From NCBI GenBank assembly GCA_964421675.1, contig CAYQXV010000072.1, forward strand, positions 1-6,247: a stretch of DNA of 6,247 nt, given 5' to 3'. Both the position numbers and the translations under genes were made by a program. Shown piece by piece: positions 1-5,637 of the stretch. How positions within the stretch are numbered: position 1 is the stretch's first letter; each line of letters starts with the position of its first letter. The stretch is from CALLPQ01 sp964421675 (GTDB taxonomy: Bacteria > Pseudomonadota > Alphaproteobacteria > Caulobacterales > Parvularculaceae). The notes below the pieces were generated by a model. It was not told the DNA's origin, searched no databases, and worked only from the letters and a program-made list of their open reading frames with translations.

Positions 1-450
1 CAGAGCGATTTTCTCAGCGCTGCTCAAATCGAGGCGTCGCATGAATTTATGGGGCTTGATACGCAATTGATTGAAGATGGTACTTATTTTCTCTGCACGA
101 TCAATGGCGAGCACGCAGGATGCGGCGGGTGGAGTTATCGCGCGACATTGTTTGGGGGAACCCATTCGGTTGGGCGTGATGCGGCGCGCCTTGATCCCGC
201 GGCAGATCCCGCACGGGTGAGAGCCATGTATACTGATCCTGATTTTACGCGCAGGGGCGTGGGACGGGCGATAATCAACAAATGTGAAAGCGCAGCAGCT
301 GCGGCCGGGTTTAAAAGAACCAGATTGGCCGCCACCCTGTCGGGGGAACCGCTTTATCGCACTGTCGGCTATGAGCCAGTTCGCAACTTTGTTGCCAAAT
401 CATCTAAAGGTGTCGAGGTGCCTCTTATAGAGATGGAAAAAATTCTATGA
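1..450 (+). CDS. GNAT-family N-acetyltransferase, 5'-truncated by window edge
   Basis: The reading frame is open from base 1 to the stop at 448-450, giving 149 visible residues; the true start lies upstream. An internal ATG at 49 should not be taken as the start, because the upstream codons continue a plausible protein. GNAT enzymes transfer the acetyl group of acetyl-CoA to an amine. The acetyl-CoA binding motif A is clear: a beta strand ending in VRAMYTDPDF (residues 73-82 of the visible part), then RRGVGR (84-89), matching the family R/Q-x-x-G-x-G/A pyrophosphate loop, then a helix. The C-terminal LYRTVGYEP (118-126) is the usual final motif, and Y119 or Y124 could be the general acid. A CGGW stretch (41-44) fits the central strands. 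The substrate cannot be inferred. The next feature is a convergent tRNA gene, so this gene ends its transcription unit. Family assignment is firm; function beyond acetyl transfer is unknown. Confidence 0.9.
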   Translation, partial: QSDFLSAAQIEASHEFMGLDTQLIEDGTYFLCTINGEHAGCGGWSYRATLFGGTHSVGRDAARLDPAADPARVRAMYTDPDFTRRGVGRAIINKCESAAAAAGFKRTRLAATLSGEPLYRTVGYEPVRNFVAKSSKGVEVPLIEMEKIL

Positions 451-483
451 ATGGGAGGGAATATCGTAATCTCGGTCAGGCGG

Positions 484-500
484 CGTTTGCTTCGCAAACG
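484..500. other. perfect 7-bp hairpin 3' of the acetyltransferase gene
   Basis: CGTTTGC at 484-490 and GCAAACG at 494-500 form a perfect 7-bp stem with a TTC loop, 34 bases after the GNAT stop codon. There is no T-run on either side, so it is not a canonical intrinsic terminator. It could instead protect the 3' end of the acetyltransferase mRNA. Confidence 0.35.
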
Positions 501-543
501 GTCCTACCTCGTGGTGAGAGAAATTGTTTGAATCCTGATGACC

Positions 544-579
544 AAAAGCGCGACCGCGCTTCGGGCGGTCAGCCCGCCC
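544..579 (-). terminator. probable intrinsic terminator of tRNA-Thr
   Basis: Read on the minus strand, two hairpins follow each other. The first has stem GGGCGG/CCGCCC (plus-strand 563-579, 5-base loop). The second has stem GAAGCGC/GCGCTTT, with a terminal G-T wobble and loop GGTC, running straight into a TTTT tract (plus-strand 544-562). Position (about 35-70 bases beyond the tRNA 3' end), orientation and the T tract fit a Rho-independent terminator. The T tract is only four long, so efficiency is uncertain. An alternative fold pairs 552-557 with 565-570 and competes with both hairpins. Confidence 0.45.
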
Positions 580-612
580 CCGCGGAGGCGCTATGCGCCG
601 CAAGCGAGAACG

Positions 613-687
<75 letters not shown>

Positions 688-689
688 TT

Positions 690-706
690 TTGATGGGTCT
701 CATCAA
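690..706 (-). other. hairpin abutting the 5' end of tRNA-Thr
   Basis: On the minus strand TTGATG/CATCAA (701-706 with 690-695) forms a 6-bp stem with a 5-base loop, ending two bases before the mature tRNA 5' end. If transcribed it would be the 5' leader removed by RNase P. It is short and AT-rich, so it may be chance. Confidence 0.3.
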
Positions 707-717
707 TTATTGAGCGG

Positions 718-745
718 ATTTACGCAGCTTTTGCCGCTTTGTCGA
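718..745 (-). promoter_or_regulatory. candidate promoter for tRNA-Thr
   Basis: On the minus strand TCGACA (740-745) lies 16 bases before GTAAAT (718-723). These resemble -35 and -10 elements and would place transcription start roughly 20-25 bases upstream of the mature tRNA 5' end. The -10 match is modest. The call rests on position as much as on sequence. Confidence 0.28.
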
Positions 746-789
746 GGGCTCGAATGTTGCTAAGCGTATTTCCTACTTTTTTTCAAATC

Positions 790-794
790 AGGAG
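790..794 (+). promoter_or_regulatory. ribosome binding site deciding the TTG start at 801
   Basis: AGGAG lies 6 bases upstream of TTG at 801. No ATG or GTG lies in frame between this site and the first zinc-ribbon cysteine codon, so this site supports the TTG start. Confidence 0.7.
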
Positions 795-800
795 CAATCC

Positions 801-1823
801 TTGGGGCCTGTTGTTAAACAATGCGAAAATTGCGGCACACCGCTGCAAGGTGAATTCTGCCATGCTTGCGGTCAGCGCGGCATAGAGCTGCGCAGGCCCG
901 TCATTGGGCTGGCGCAGGACATTATTGTTGAGACATTATCCATAGACAGCAAACTGTTGCGCACCATTAAAGGGCTCTTATGGAATCCTGGGGCGGTGGC
1001 ACGCGATTACATTGCCGGGCACCGGGTAAAGTATAGCCCGCCTTTTCGTATCTATCTGTTTTTCTCGCTGATTTTTTTCGCCCTGTTATTTTTCTCGCTG
1101 TCACGCCTTGGTGAGTCTGATGTGGTTCAGATCAACGATATTGAGGAGGAAATTGAAGCCGCACGCACGATAGAGCCCGAACCAAATGACGCAATTGATG
1201 AAGGTGATTTGGGTGATGGCGCTGATACAGGCGACGGGGGCAATACAGGTGAAGAGGCCAATGTAGATGAAGAAGGCGGCGCGGGGGACGCTGCACCGAT
1301 TACCGTAAATGTCGATCTGGATGAGGCGCAACCGACTGACGATTTCTACTATACCGGTCCCGCGTTCCTTGAGCCCTTTGTTCGCCGGATGAAAGGCAAT
1401 ATCGATAGCGTGCAGGAAGACCCGCGGCTGTTTCAGTCGAAACTGAAAGATACGATCCCGCGGGTGCTTTTATTGCTGCCGGTATTTTATATGCTGCTGC
1501 TGCTTATCTTCTATTTTTATAAGAAAAATACTTATGTCTACGATCTGCTGATTATCAGCCTCTATATGCATGCCGCGCTGTATTTTTACCTATTTTTGTC
1601 GCTGCTCTTTCAGGCAACACCGCTGGCGAATATTCCAGTCCTGAATTGGACTGATGAAATCATCTCGGTTTGGATGGTGGTGCAGCCTTATCGTGCGTTA
1701 AAGGCAAATTTTGATACGCGGTGGCTTGCGGTGATCGTAAAGGGCTCGCTTCTTAATTTCGCATATTGGGTGATCGCCATGATCTTGGTCGTAACGGGCT
1801 TGGCGCTGAGCCTGCTTGGCTAG
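801..1823 (+). CDS. DUF3667-family zinc-ribbon integral membrane protein
   Basis: The 340-residue product begins with a zinc ribbon, CENCG at 8-12 and CHACGQ at 20-25 (C8, C11, C20, C23). A segment follows with the pattern I associate with DUF3667: LLRTIKGLLWNPG (52-64) and ARDYIAGHRVKYSPPFRIYL (67-86 region). About five hydrophobic segments are visible, near 84-103, 219-240, 246-270, 283-295 (weak) and 308-338. Between the first two lies a roughly 100-residue hydrophilic loop whose 114-183 part is very rich in Asp, Glu and Gly. The biochemical role of the family is unknown. The ribbon should be cytoplasmic, which would put the acidic loop in the periplasm if there is one crossing between them; that topology is inferred. 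Start is TTG at 801, with AGGAG 6 bases upstream. The gene stands alone: a divergent tRNA upstream and 140 bases to the next ORF. Family call is fairly sure, function not. Confidence 0.85.
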   Translation: MGPVVKQCENCGTPLQGEFCHACGQRGIELRRPVIGLAQDIIVETLSIDSKLLRTIKGLLWNPGAVARDYIAGHRVKYSPPFRIYLFFSLIFFALLFFSLSRLGESDVVQINDIEEEIEAARTIEPEPNDAIDEGDLGDGADTGDGGNTGEEANVDEEGGAGDAAPITVNVDLDEAQPTDDFYYTGPAFLEPFVRRMKGNIDSVQEDPRLFQSKLKDTIPRVLLLLPVFYMLLLLIFYFYKKNTYVYDLLIISLYMHAALYFYLFLSLLFQATPLANIPVLNWTDEIISVWMVVQPYRALKANFDTRWLAVIVKGSLLNFAYWVIAMILVVTGLALSLLG

Positions 1824-1835
1824 TGCTTTGGTTAG

Positions 1836-1853
1836 ATTTAAGGGAAATTAAAT
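1836..1853. promoter_or_regulatory. AT-rich inverted repeat, possible operator
   Basis: ATTTAA (1836-1841) and TTAAAT (1848-1853) form perfect 6-base arms around a 6-base GGGAAA centre. The element lies 12 bases after the DUF3667 stop and just upstream of the candidate promoter at 1860-1888. It also reads as TTAA-N6-TTAA, one base shorter than the alphaproteobacterial CtrA consensus TTAA-N7-TTAA. It is AT-only and lacks a T-run, so a terminator role is unlikely. No regulator can be named. Confidence 0.25.
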
Positions 1854-1859
1854 TGGGGC

Positions 1860-1888
1860 TTTAGATACAGCCCGCGCGCTTGTATAGT
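1860..1888 (+). promoter_or_regulatory. candidate promoter for the small ORF and murA
   Basis: TTTAGA (1860-1865) lies 17 bases before TATAGT (1883-1888), resembling -35 and -10 elements with ideal spacing. Transcription would begin near 1895, about 70 bases before the small ORF. The -35 element matches consensus at four of six positions and the -10 at five of six. No stronger candidate is seen in the 1824-1963 gap. Confidence 0.27.
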
Positions 1889-1963
1889 TGAGCGGCCTCA
1901 ATCTTCCTAAAAAATGCCGCCACTTTAACACTGCGCAGCCATATCCTAACCTCGAAAATTTCT

Positions 1964-2185
1964 ATGATGTCCAACGAGCCTGAGAACAAAACACAAAACC
2001 CGGCAAATTCCGGACCGGATGGGCGGGAGGCACCGTCCAATCCTGAATCTGTCGAAAAGTCGGAAAAAGCTGGTTCTTCGCCGGAAGACGGGCCGAAAAA
2101 GCCAGCCAAAAAAGCGGGCGCGGCACGAGAAGACCGACTGGCCGCGGCCTTGCGTGATAATTTGCGGCGGCGAAAACAACGATAG
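1964..2185 (+). CDS. small basic-tailed hypothetical protein upstream of murA
   Basis: A 73-residue hydrophilic protein with no signal peptide or membrane segment. Residues 1-45 are low complexity (Asn, Pro, Ser, Glu, Gly) and probably disordered. Residues 46-52 are Lys/Ala rich. The end forms a basic amphipathic helix, REDRLAAALRDNLRRRKQR (55-73). I recall short alphaproteobacterial proteins with this kind of RLAAALRxNLRRRK tail next to murA. This recollection and the position, in the same direction and 117 bases before murA, are the reasons to consider it real. The start could be 1964 or the adjacent ATG at 1967; neither has a clear Shine-Dalgarno sequence. A second overlapping plus-strand frame (2019-2234) is judged a shadow. 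Function is unknown; the cationic tail could bind nucleic acid or ribosomes, but that is speculation. Confidence 0.68.
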   Translation: MMSNEPENKTQNPANSGPDGREAPSNPESVEKSEKAGSSPEDGPKKPAKKAGAAREDRLAAALRDNLRRRKQR

Positions 2186-2302
2186 CCCAGAATTCGCGGC
2201 CCTAGATGGCGACGAATTCAAGCTGCCAGACTAGTGTGAGCGGGCGAGATGCATCATACCAGCCCCACCATTCGAATTTGATATAGATGGACAGACAATT
2301 AT

Positions 2303-3568
2303 ATGGATAAATTGGCGATAATTGGCGGGCGCGCCCTCTATGGTGAGTTGCCGATCAGCGGGGCGAAAAACTCTGCGCTGAAAGTTATGGTGACCGCGCT
2401 TCTAACAGATGAGCCGGTCATTCTCGACAATGTTCCAAAACTCGCAGATGTCGCCATGCTGCAGCGTTTGCTTGAGCAACATGGTGTTCAGGCAGAGCGC
2501 GATAAGGCAACCTTGAGCTTGCACGCGCCCTCCATCATTTCAACAACCGCGCCTTATGATCTTGTCCGAAAAATGCGCGCCAGTTTTAATGTGCTGGGCC
2601 CGTTATTGGCCCGCGAGGGCAAAGCCCGCGTCTCTCTACCTGGTGGATGTGCGATCGGTGCGCGACCTGTGGATTTGCACCTAAAGGCGCTTGAGGCCAT
2701 GGGCGCGACCATTGAGCTTGAGGATGGCTACGTGCTGGCAAATGCGCCCGGCGGGTTAAAGGGCGCATCGATTTCGTTCCCATTTGTCTCGGTGGGGGCT
2801 ACAGAACATGCAATGCTCGCTGCGACACTGGCAAAAGGCGAGACCGTCTTGAACAATGCTGCGCGCGAACCGGAAATTATCGATTTGGCCGATTGCTTGC
2901 TTGGTATGGGCGCGCAAATCGAAGGGGCAGGGACGTCGACGATCCGAATTTTTGGGGTGGAGCGCCTATCTGGTGTTCGCCATGCGGTTTTGCCGGACCG
3001 GATCGAAACCGGGGCCTATGCGATGGCTGTCGGTGTGACGGGCGGTCAATTGACCTTGCGCAATACGAGGCTCGATTTGTTGGGGGCTGCGGCCGGGATT
3101 ATGGAGGAGGCCGGGCTGGTGCTCACCCCTGTGGATGATGGGTTTCGCGTTGAGCGCAAAGGAGATCGGTGCGAGCCGGTCAATATGGTAACTGAACCCT
3201 ATCCCGGTTTTCCCACCGATTTGCAGGCGCAATTTATGGCGATGATGACCGTTGCCTCCGGCACGTCGACGGTTAAGGAAACAATTTTTGAAAATCGCTA
3301 TATGCATGCACCGGAACTTGCACGCATGGGCGCAAATATTTCAGTAGACGGACAGAATGCAACGATTATCGGGGTTGATCGCCTGAAGGGTGCGCCGGTC
3401 ATGGCAACGGATCTGCGCGCATCCATGTCCCTGGTCATGGCAGGGCTTGGCGCGGAAGGGCAAACAATTGTAAACCGCGTCTATCACCTTGATCGCGGGT
3501 TCGAACGGCTCGAGGAAAAATTGTCGGCGTGCGGTGCGCTGATCCAACGGATCAGCGATGAAGAGTAA
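2303..3568 (+). CDS. murA: UDP-N-acetylglucosamine 1-carboxyvinyltransferase
   Basis: MurA transfers enolpyruvate from phosphoenolpyruvate to UDP-GlcNAc in the cytoplasm, the first committed step of peptidoglycan synthesis. The 421 residues match the usual length of about 420. All hallmark residues are present at one position beyond E. coli numbering: K22 in SGAKNSALK, the catalytic loop LPGGCAIGARPVDLH with C116 (target of fosfomycin) and R121, D306 in YPGFPTDLQAQF, and R398 in HLDRGFER. The cysteine, rather than aspartate, in the loop predicts the fosfomycin-sensitive type, by family knowledge. The start at 2303 gives the normal N-terminus MDKLAIIGG; the Shine-Dalgarno region is weak (ACAGACAA). 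The gene is complete with no frameshift. It is probably co-transcribed with the small upstream ORF, since no good promoter is seen in the 117-base gap. The next gene begins 84 bases after the stop, and no hairpin terminator is visible between them. Confidence 0.98.
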   Translation: MDKLAIIGGRALYGELPISGAKNSALKVMVTALLTDEPVILDNVPKLADVAMLQRLLEQHGVQAERDKATLSLHAPSIISTTAPYDLVRKMRASFNVLGPLLAREGKARVSLPGGCAIGARPVDLHLKALEAMGATIELEDGYVLANAPGGLKGASISFPFVSVGATEHAMLAATLAKGETVLNNAAREPEIIDLADCLLGMGAQIEGAGTSTIRIFGVERLSGVRHAVLPDRIETGAYAMAVGVTGGQLTLRNTRLDLLGAAAGIMEEAGLVLTPVDDGFRVERKGDRCEPVNMVTEPYPGFPTDLQAQFMAMMTVASGTSTVKETIFENRYMHAPELARMGANISVDGQNATIIGVDRLKGAPVMATDLRASMSLVMAGLGAEGQTIVNRVYHLDRGFERLEEKLSACGALIQRISDEE

Positions 3569-3602
3569 ACTGGGCTATGGTTGCGGCGTTGATATTCGAG
3601 GG

Positions 3603-3626
3603 TTAACATTAACATTGAGATTGAGA
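3603..3626 (+). repeat. four tandem hexamers, TTAACA x2 then TTGAGA x2
   Basis: The 24 bases are exactly TTAACA, TTAACA, TTGAGA, TTGAGA, all fitting TTRASA, with no gaps. They lie between murA and the lipoprotein gene, ending 14 bases before its Shine-Dalgarno sequence. TATAGA follows at 3628-3633 and could be a -10 element, which puts the repeats over the -35 region. The spacing from the first TTAACA is 19 bases, longer than ideal. They may be binding half-sites for a regulator or a small slippage-derived array. Confidence 0.5.
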
Positions 3627-3640
3627 GTATAGAGAATAAA

Positions 3641-3649
3641 GGGGAGAGG
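3641..3649 (+). promoter_or_regulatory. ribosome binding site deciding the ATG start at 3653
   Basis: GGGGAGAGG lies directly ahead of ATG at 3653, with GGGGAG 6 bases away. It favours this start over the in-frame ATG codons at 3704 and 3710, even though it gives the signal peptide a long N-terminal region. Confidence 0.7.
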
Positions 3650-3652
3650 CTC

Positions 3653-4489
3653 ATGAGGCACTCTAAAAACTACAAGCTGGTAATACCAAATTTTTCACCA
3701 AAGATGCGAATGGCGATTGCGGCTAGTATCGGCGCATTCGCGTTGGCGGGATGCAGCGGGGAGAGCGACACTCAAGGTCGCGAAAATACCGCTTCGTCGC
3801 CAGTGCAATCCTCAGCTGGCCATACTGACGGGGGCCAGCCTGATGGAGCTCAGCCTCAGGACGCGCAAGAAAAAGTGGCCCTCTTGACCGACCTTGGCTT
3901 AATGCGCGGTCATTTATCGATCTTTTATTCGCTCTACTTTAGTGATCATATTGAGCATGCCAGAACCCATGCCAAGCATCCGGAAAGCGAACTTTATGCG
4001 CGAATTGCCCCGCAATTGGCCGCGCGCGAGCTGGATGGATTTGCCGACAAACTGTCCATGGTAGGTGAGGCGTTGGACGGCGCGGAGAAGGAAGTCGTTG
4101 GCAAGGCGTATAAAGGCGCAAATGGCGCTATTTTCGAAACGGAGCAGGCATTGAATGCCAACCTGAGCGAACAGTTGCAGAGCATCGCCCAATTGGTTCG
4201 CACGGCCGGCGATGAATATAAGCTTGCGGTGGCGCCCGATGGCACGATCACTAATCTGCATGAATATCAGGACGCGATGGGATTTGTCCTGATTGCCCAA
4301 GAGCGGCTGAGTATTATTGAGAGCGATGATCTAGCGGCCATATCCAAGGTTCAGGAGGCTGTTTACCCGGCCCTGAAATCGCTGGAATCTCTGTTTTCGG
4401 GACTGGTACCCACTAGCGTTACCCCCGACCACGCCAAACTTCACGCCGTGGCAACGCATATTGATGAGGTTGCGCTCGCATTGAAATAA
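3653..4489 (+). CDS. predicted outer-membrane lipoprotein, helical, unknown function
   Basis: The 278-residue product starts with a signal peptide: a basic region to R19, hydrophobic core 20-30 and lipobox LAGC (31-34), so C34 should be lipidated after cleavage by signal peptidase II. Ser at +2, not Asp, predicts outer-membrane sorting under the E. coli Lol rule. Residues 35-73 are a Ser/Gly/Gln/Asp-rich linker. The rest (74-278) looks almost entirely helical. A helix region near 84-115 is histidine rich (H87, H99, H102, H106, H109) and ends in HPESELY; a second motif HEYQDAMGFV lies at 203-212. These patterns faintly recall helical periplasmic proteins seen near iron-uptake genes in proteobacteria, such as imelysin or EfeO-like proteins, but I cannot assign the family. 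Metal binding by the histidines is inference. Neighbours (murA, cyclophilins) only suggest an envelope role. The gene appears monocistronic. Confidence 0.85.
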   Translation: MRHSKNYKLVIPNFSPKMRMAIAASIGAFALAGCSGESDTQGRENTASSPVQSSAGHTDGGQPDGAQPQDAQEKVALLTDLGLMRGHLSIFYSLYFSDHIEHARTHAKHPESELYARIAPQLAARELDGFADKLSMVGEALDGAEKEVVGKAYKGANGAIFETEQALNANLSEQLQSIAQLVRTAGDEYKLAVAPDGTITNLHEYQDAMGFVLIAQERLSIIESDDLAAISKVQEAVYPALKSLESLFSGLVPTSVTPDHAKLHAVATHIDEVALALK

Positions 4490-4630
4490 CCCGGTTTCAC
4501 CCAAATTCTTACCGATTTGAGGCGTTTTGAGCTGGCTGGCGACGGGGTTTATCCGATCTCAGCGCTAGACGATCGCGCCGCACATGGGTAAGACTGTGTT
4601 TTGTGAAACATGGGCGAGATAGCGTAGCTC

Positions 4631-4636
4631 AAGGAG
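4631..4636 (+). promoter_or_regulatory. ribosome binding site deciding the TTG start at 4645
   Basis: AAGGAG with an 8-base spacer to TTG at 4645. The in-frame GTG at 4603 has no comparable site and would add 14 residues of unremarkable sequence before the signal peptide. Confidence 0.72.
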
Positions 4637-4644
4637 TAAGTGCG

Positions 4645-5637
4645 TTGAAAATTATAGTGTCGAAGTGGGGCAAGCTTAGCAAATGGGTCGCCTCTCATTT
4701 TACCAATACGCCGCTTCGCTTTTGCGCGGTTCTTATGGCCAGTCTCGGCGTGCTCGCCCTCACGGTGACAGCAGATACGGCGCAGGCGCAATCCAAAAAG
4801 CAAAGACGGCTCCTGCTAGAGCAAGTTACCAAGACCGTGAATCTTATCTCAACCGCGGAAGAAGAGGCGTGGCGCACGCTTGATCCGGAAAATACGCTGT
4901 TGATGGATTTGCCGTCCGGCGTTGTGGTGATTGAAATCCGGCCTGATTTTGCCCCCATCAATGCCAGCAGAATTCGCACTCTGGCACGGCAGGGTTTTTA
5001 CGATGGCTTATATTTCCACCGGGTCATTGAAGGGTTTGTTGCACAGGGCGGTGACCCCAAGGGCGATGGAACCGGCGGGTCGACATTGCCTGATATTGAG
5101 GCGGAATTTTCGCGCCCCCTTGCATCCGTCAATGACTTCGCGGTCATTGGCCGCGACCGTATTGCTGCCCAAGTTGGATTTATCGATGGCATGCCAGTGG
5201 CAGCACAGCCAGAAAGCTTGACCAGTTTTCTAGCCAATGACACTGCGAAGATTTGGGGCATTCATTGCCCCGGCACAATGTCCATGGCACGCGCTACTGA
5301 TCCAAATTCTGCGAACAGCCAATTCTTTTTTGTTATTGGTGATGCAAGGCTCAGTTTGGATAGTCGCTATTCAACATGGGGATGGGTTGTCAATGGATTT
5401 CGTCATTCAAAACGCATCACCAGAGGTGAGCCGCCAACGCGCCCGACGCCAATCGTCCGAATACGGGTTGCCGCCGATGTGCCTGAAGATGAACGCGATA
5501 AGATCGAAGTCTTCGATACGGCGCATCCGAACTTTTTAAAATATCTCGAAGCGACAGGTAAGGTTAATGACGGCCTGGTGCGCGATATTTGCGATGTTAA
5601 AATCCCCACACGGGTCAATGGAGAAGTAGTACTGTGA
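4645..5637 (+). CDS. exported cyclophilin-type peptidylprolyl cis-trans isomerase
   Basis: Cyclophilins isomerise X-Pro peptide bonds during protein folding. With the TTG start the product has 330 residues. A Sec signal peptide runs from 1 to about 48 (basic K2-R25, hydrophobic 26-43, cleavage after ADTAQA), so it acts in the periplasm. After a helical stretch (49-85) comes the cyclophilin fold, from about 87. FHRVIEGFVAQGG (124-136) carries R126, F131 and Q134, equivalent to R55, F60 and Q63 of human CypA with the same spacing. GDGTGG, SQFFF (225-229) and STWGWVVNG (243-251, W245) follow. Between the GTGG and SQFFF blocks is an insertion of about 50 residues (155-205) absent from the next gene's product. 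A roughly 50-residue C-terminal extension (277-330) follows the domain. The mature part has only two cysteines, C208 and C316. The stop overlaps the next cyclophilin start by 4 bases. An extended start at GTG 4603 is possible but less supported. Confidence 0.95.
   Translation: MKIIVSKWGKLSKWVASHFTNTPLRFCAVLMASLGVLALTVTADTAQAQSKKQRRLLLEQVTKTVNLISTAEEEAWRTLDPENTLLMDLPSGVVVIEIRPDFAPINASRIRTLARQGFYDGLYFHRVIEGFVAQGGDPKGDGTGGSTLPDIEAEFSRPLASVNDFAVIGRDRIAAQVGFIDGMPVAAQPESLTSFLANDTAKIWGIHCPGTMSMARATDPNSANSQFFFVIGDARLSLDSRYSTWGWVVNGFRHSKRITRGEPPTRPTPIVRIRVAADVPEDERDKIEVFDTAHPNFLKYLEATGKVNDGLVRDICDVKIPTRVNGEVVL

Noticed and set aside
1855..1874. GGGCT/AGCCC hairpin as a terminator after the DUF3667 gene
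   Set aside because: The stem is only 5 bp with an 8-base loop and is followed by a GC-rich stretch instead of a T-run.
2019..2234. 71-residue plus-strand ORF overlapping the small gene before murA
   Set aside because: It is the +1-shifted frame of the 1964-2185 gene over most of its length, and the product is an irregular basic sequence with no family-like pattern.
2186..2235. Two GAATTC sites, GCGGCC, CTAGA and ACTAGT close together, recalling a cloning-vector prefix
   Set aside because: Only fragments match and order and spacing are wrong; the sequence is continuous with the flanking chromosomal genes, so it is best read as coincidence.
2966..3307. 113-residue minus-strand ORF inside murA
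   Set aside because: It lies entirely antisense to conserved murA coding sequence and has no recognisable domain or ribosome binding site.
3914..4300. 128-residue minus-strand ORF inside the lipoprotein gene
   Set aside because: The sense frame has a lipobox, a strong Shine-Dalgarno sequence and sensible helical protein sequence; the antisense frame has none of these.
4603..4644. GTG at 4603 as the start of the exported cyclophilin
   Set aside because: AAGGAG sits 8 bases before TTG at 4645, while the GTG lacks a comparable site; the 14 extra residues add nothing to the signal peptide.
4490..4644. Possible promoter TTGAGC-N17-TATCCG (4527-4555) and ACATGGG direct repeat (4582-4588, 4609-4615) before the cyclophilin operon
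   Set aside because: The -10 match is only three of six, and a 7-base direct repeat in 155 bases is not notable; neither is strong enough to annotate.
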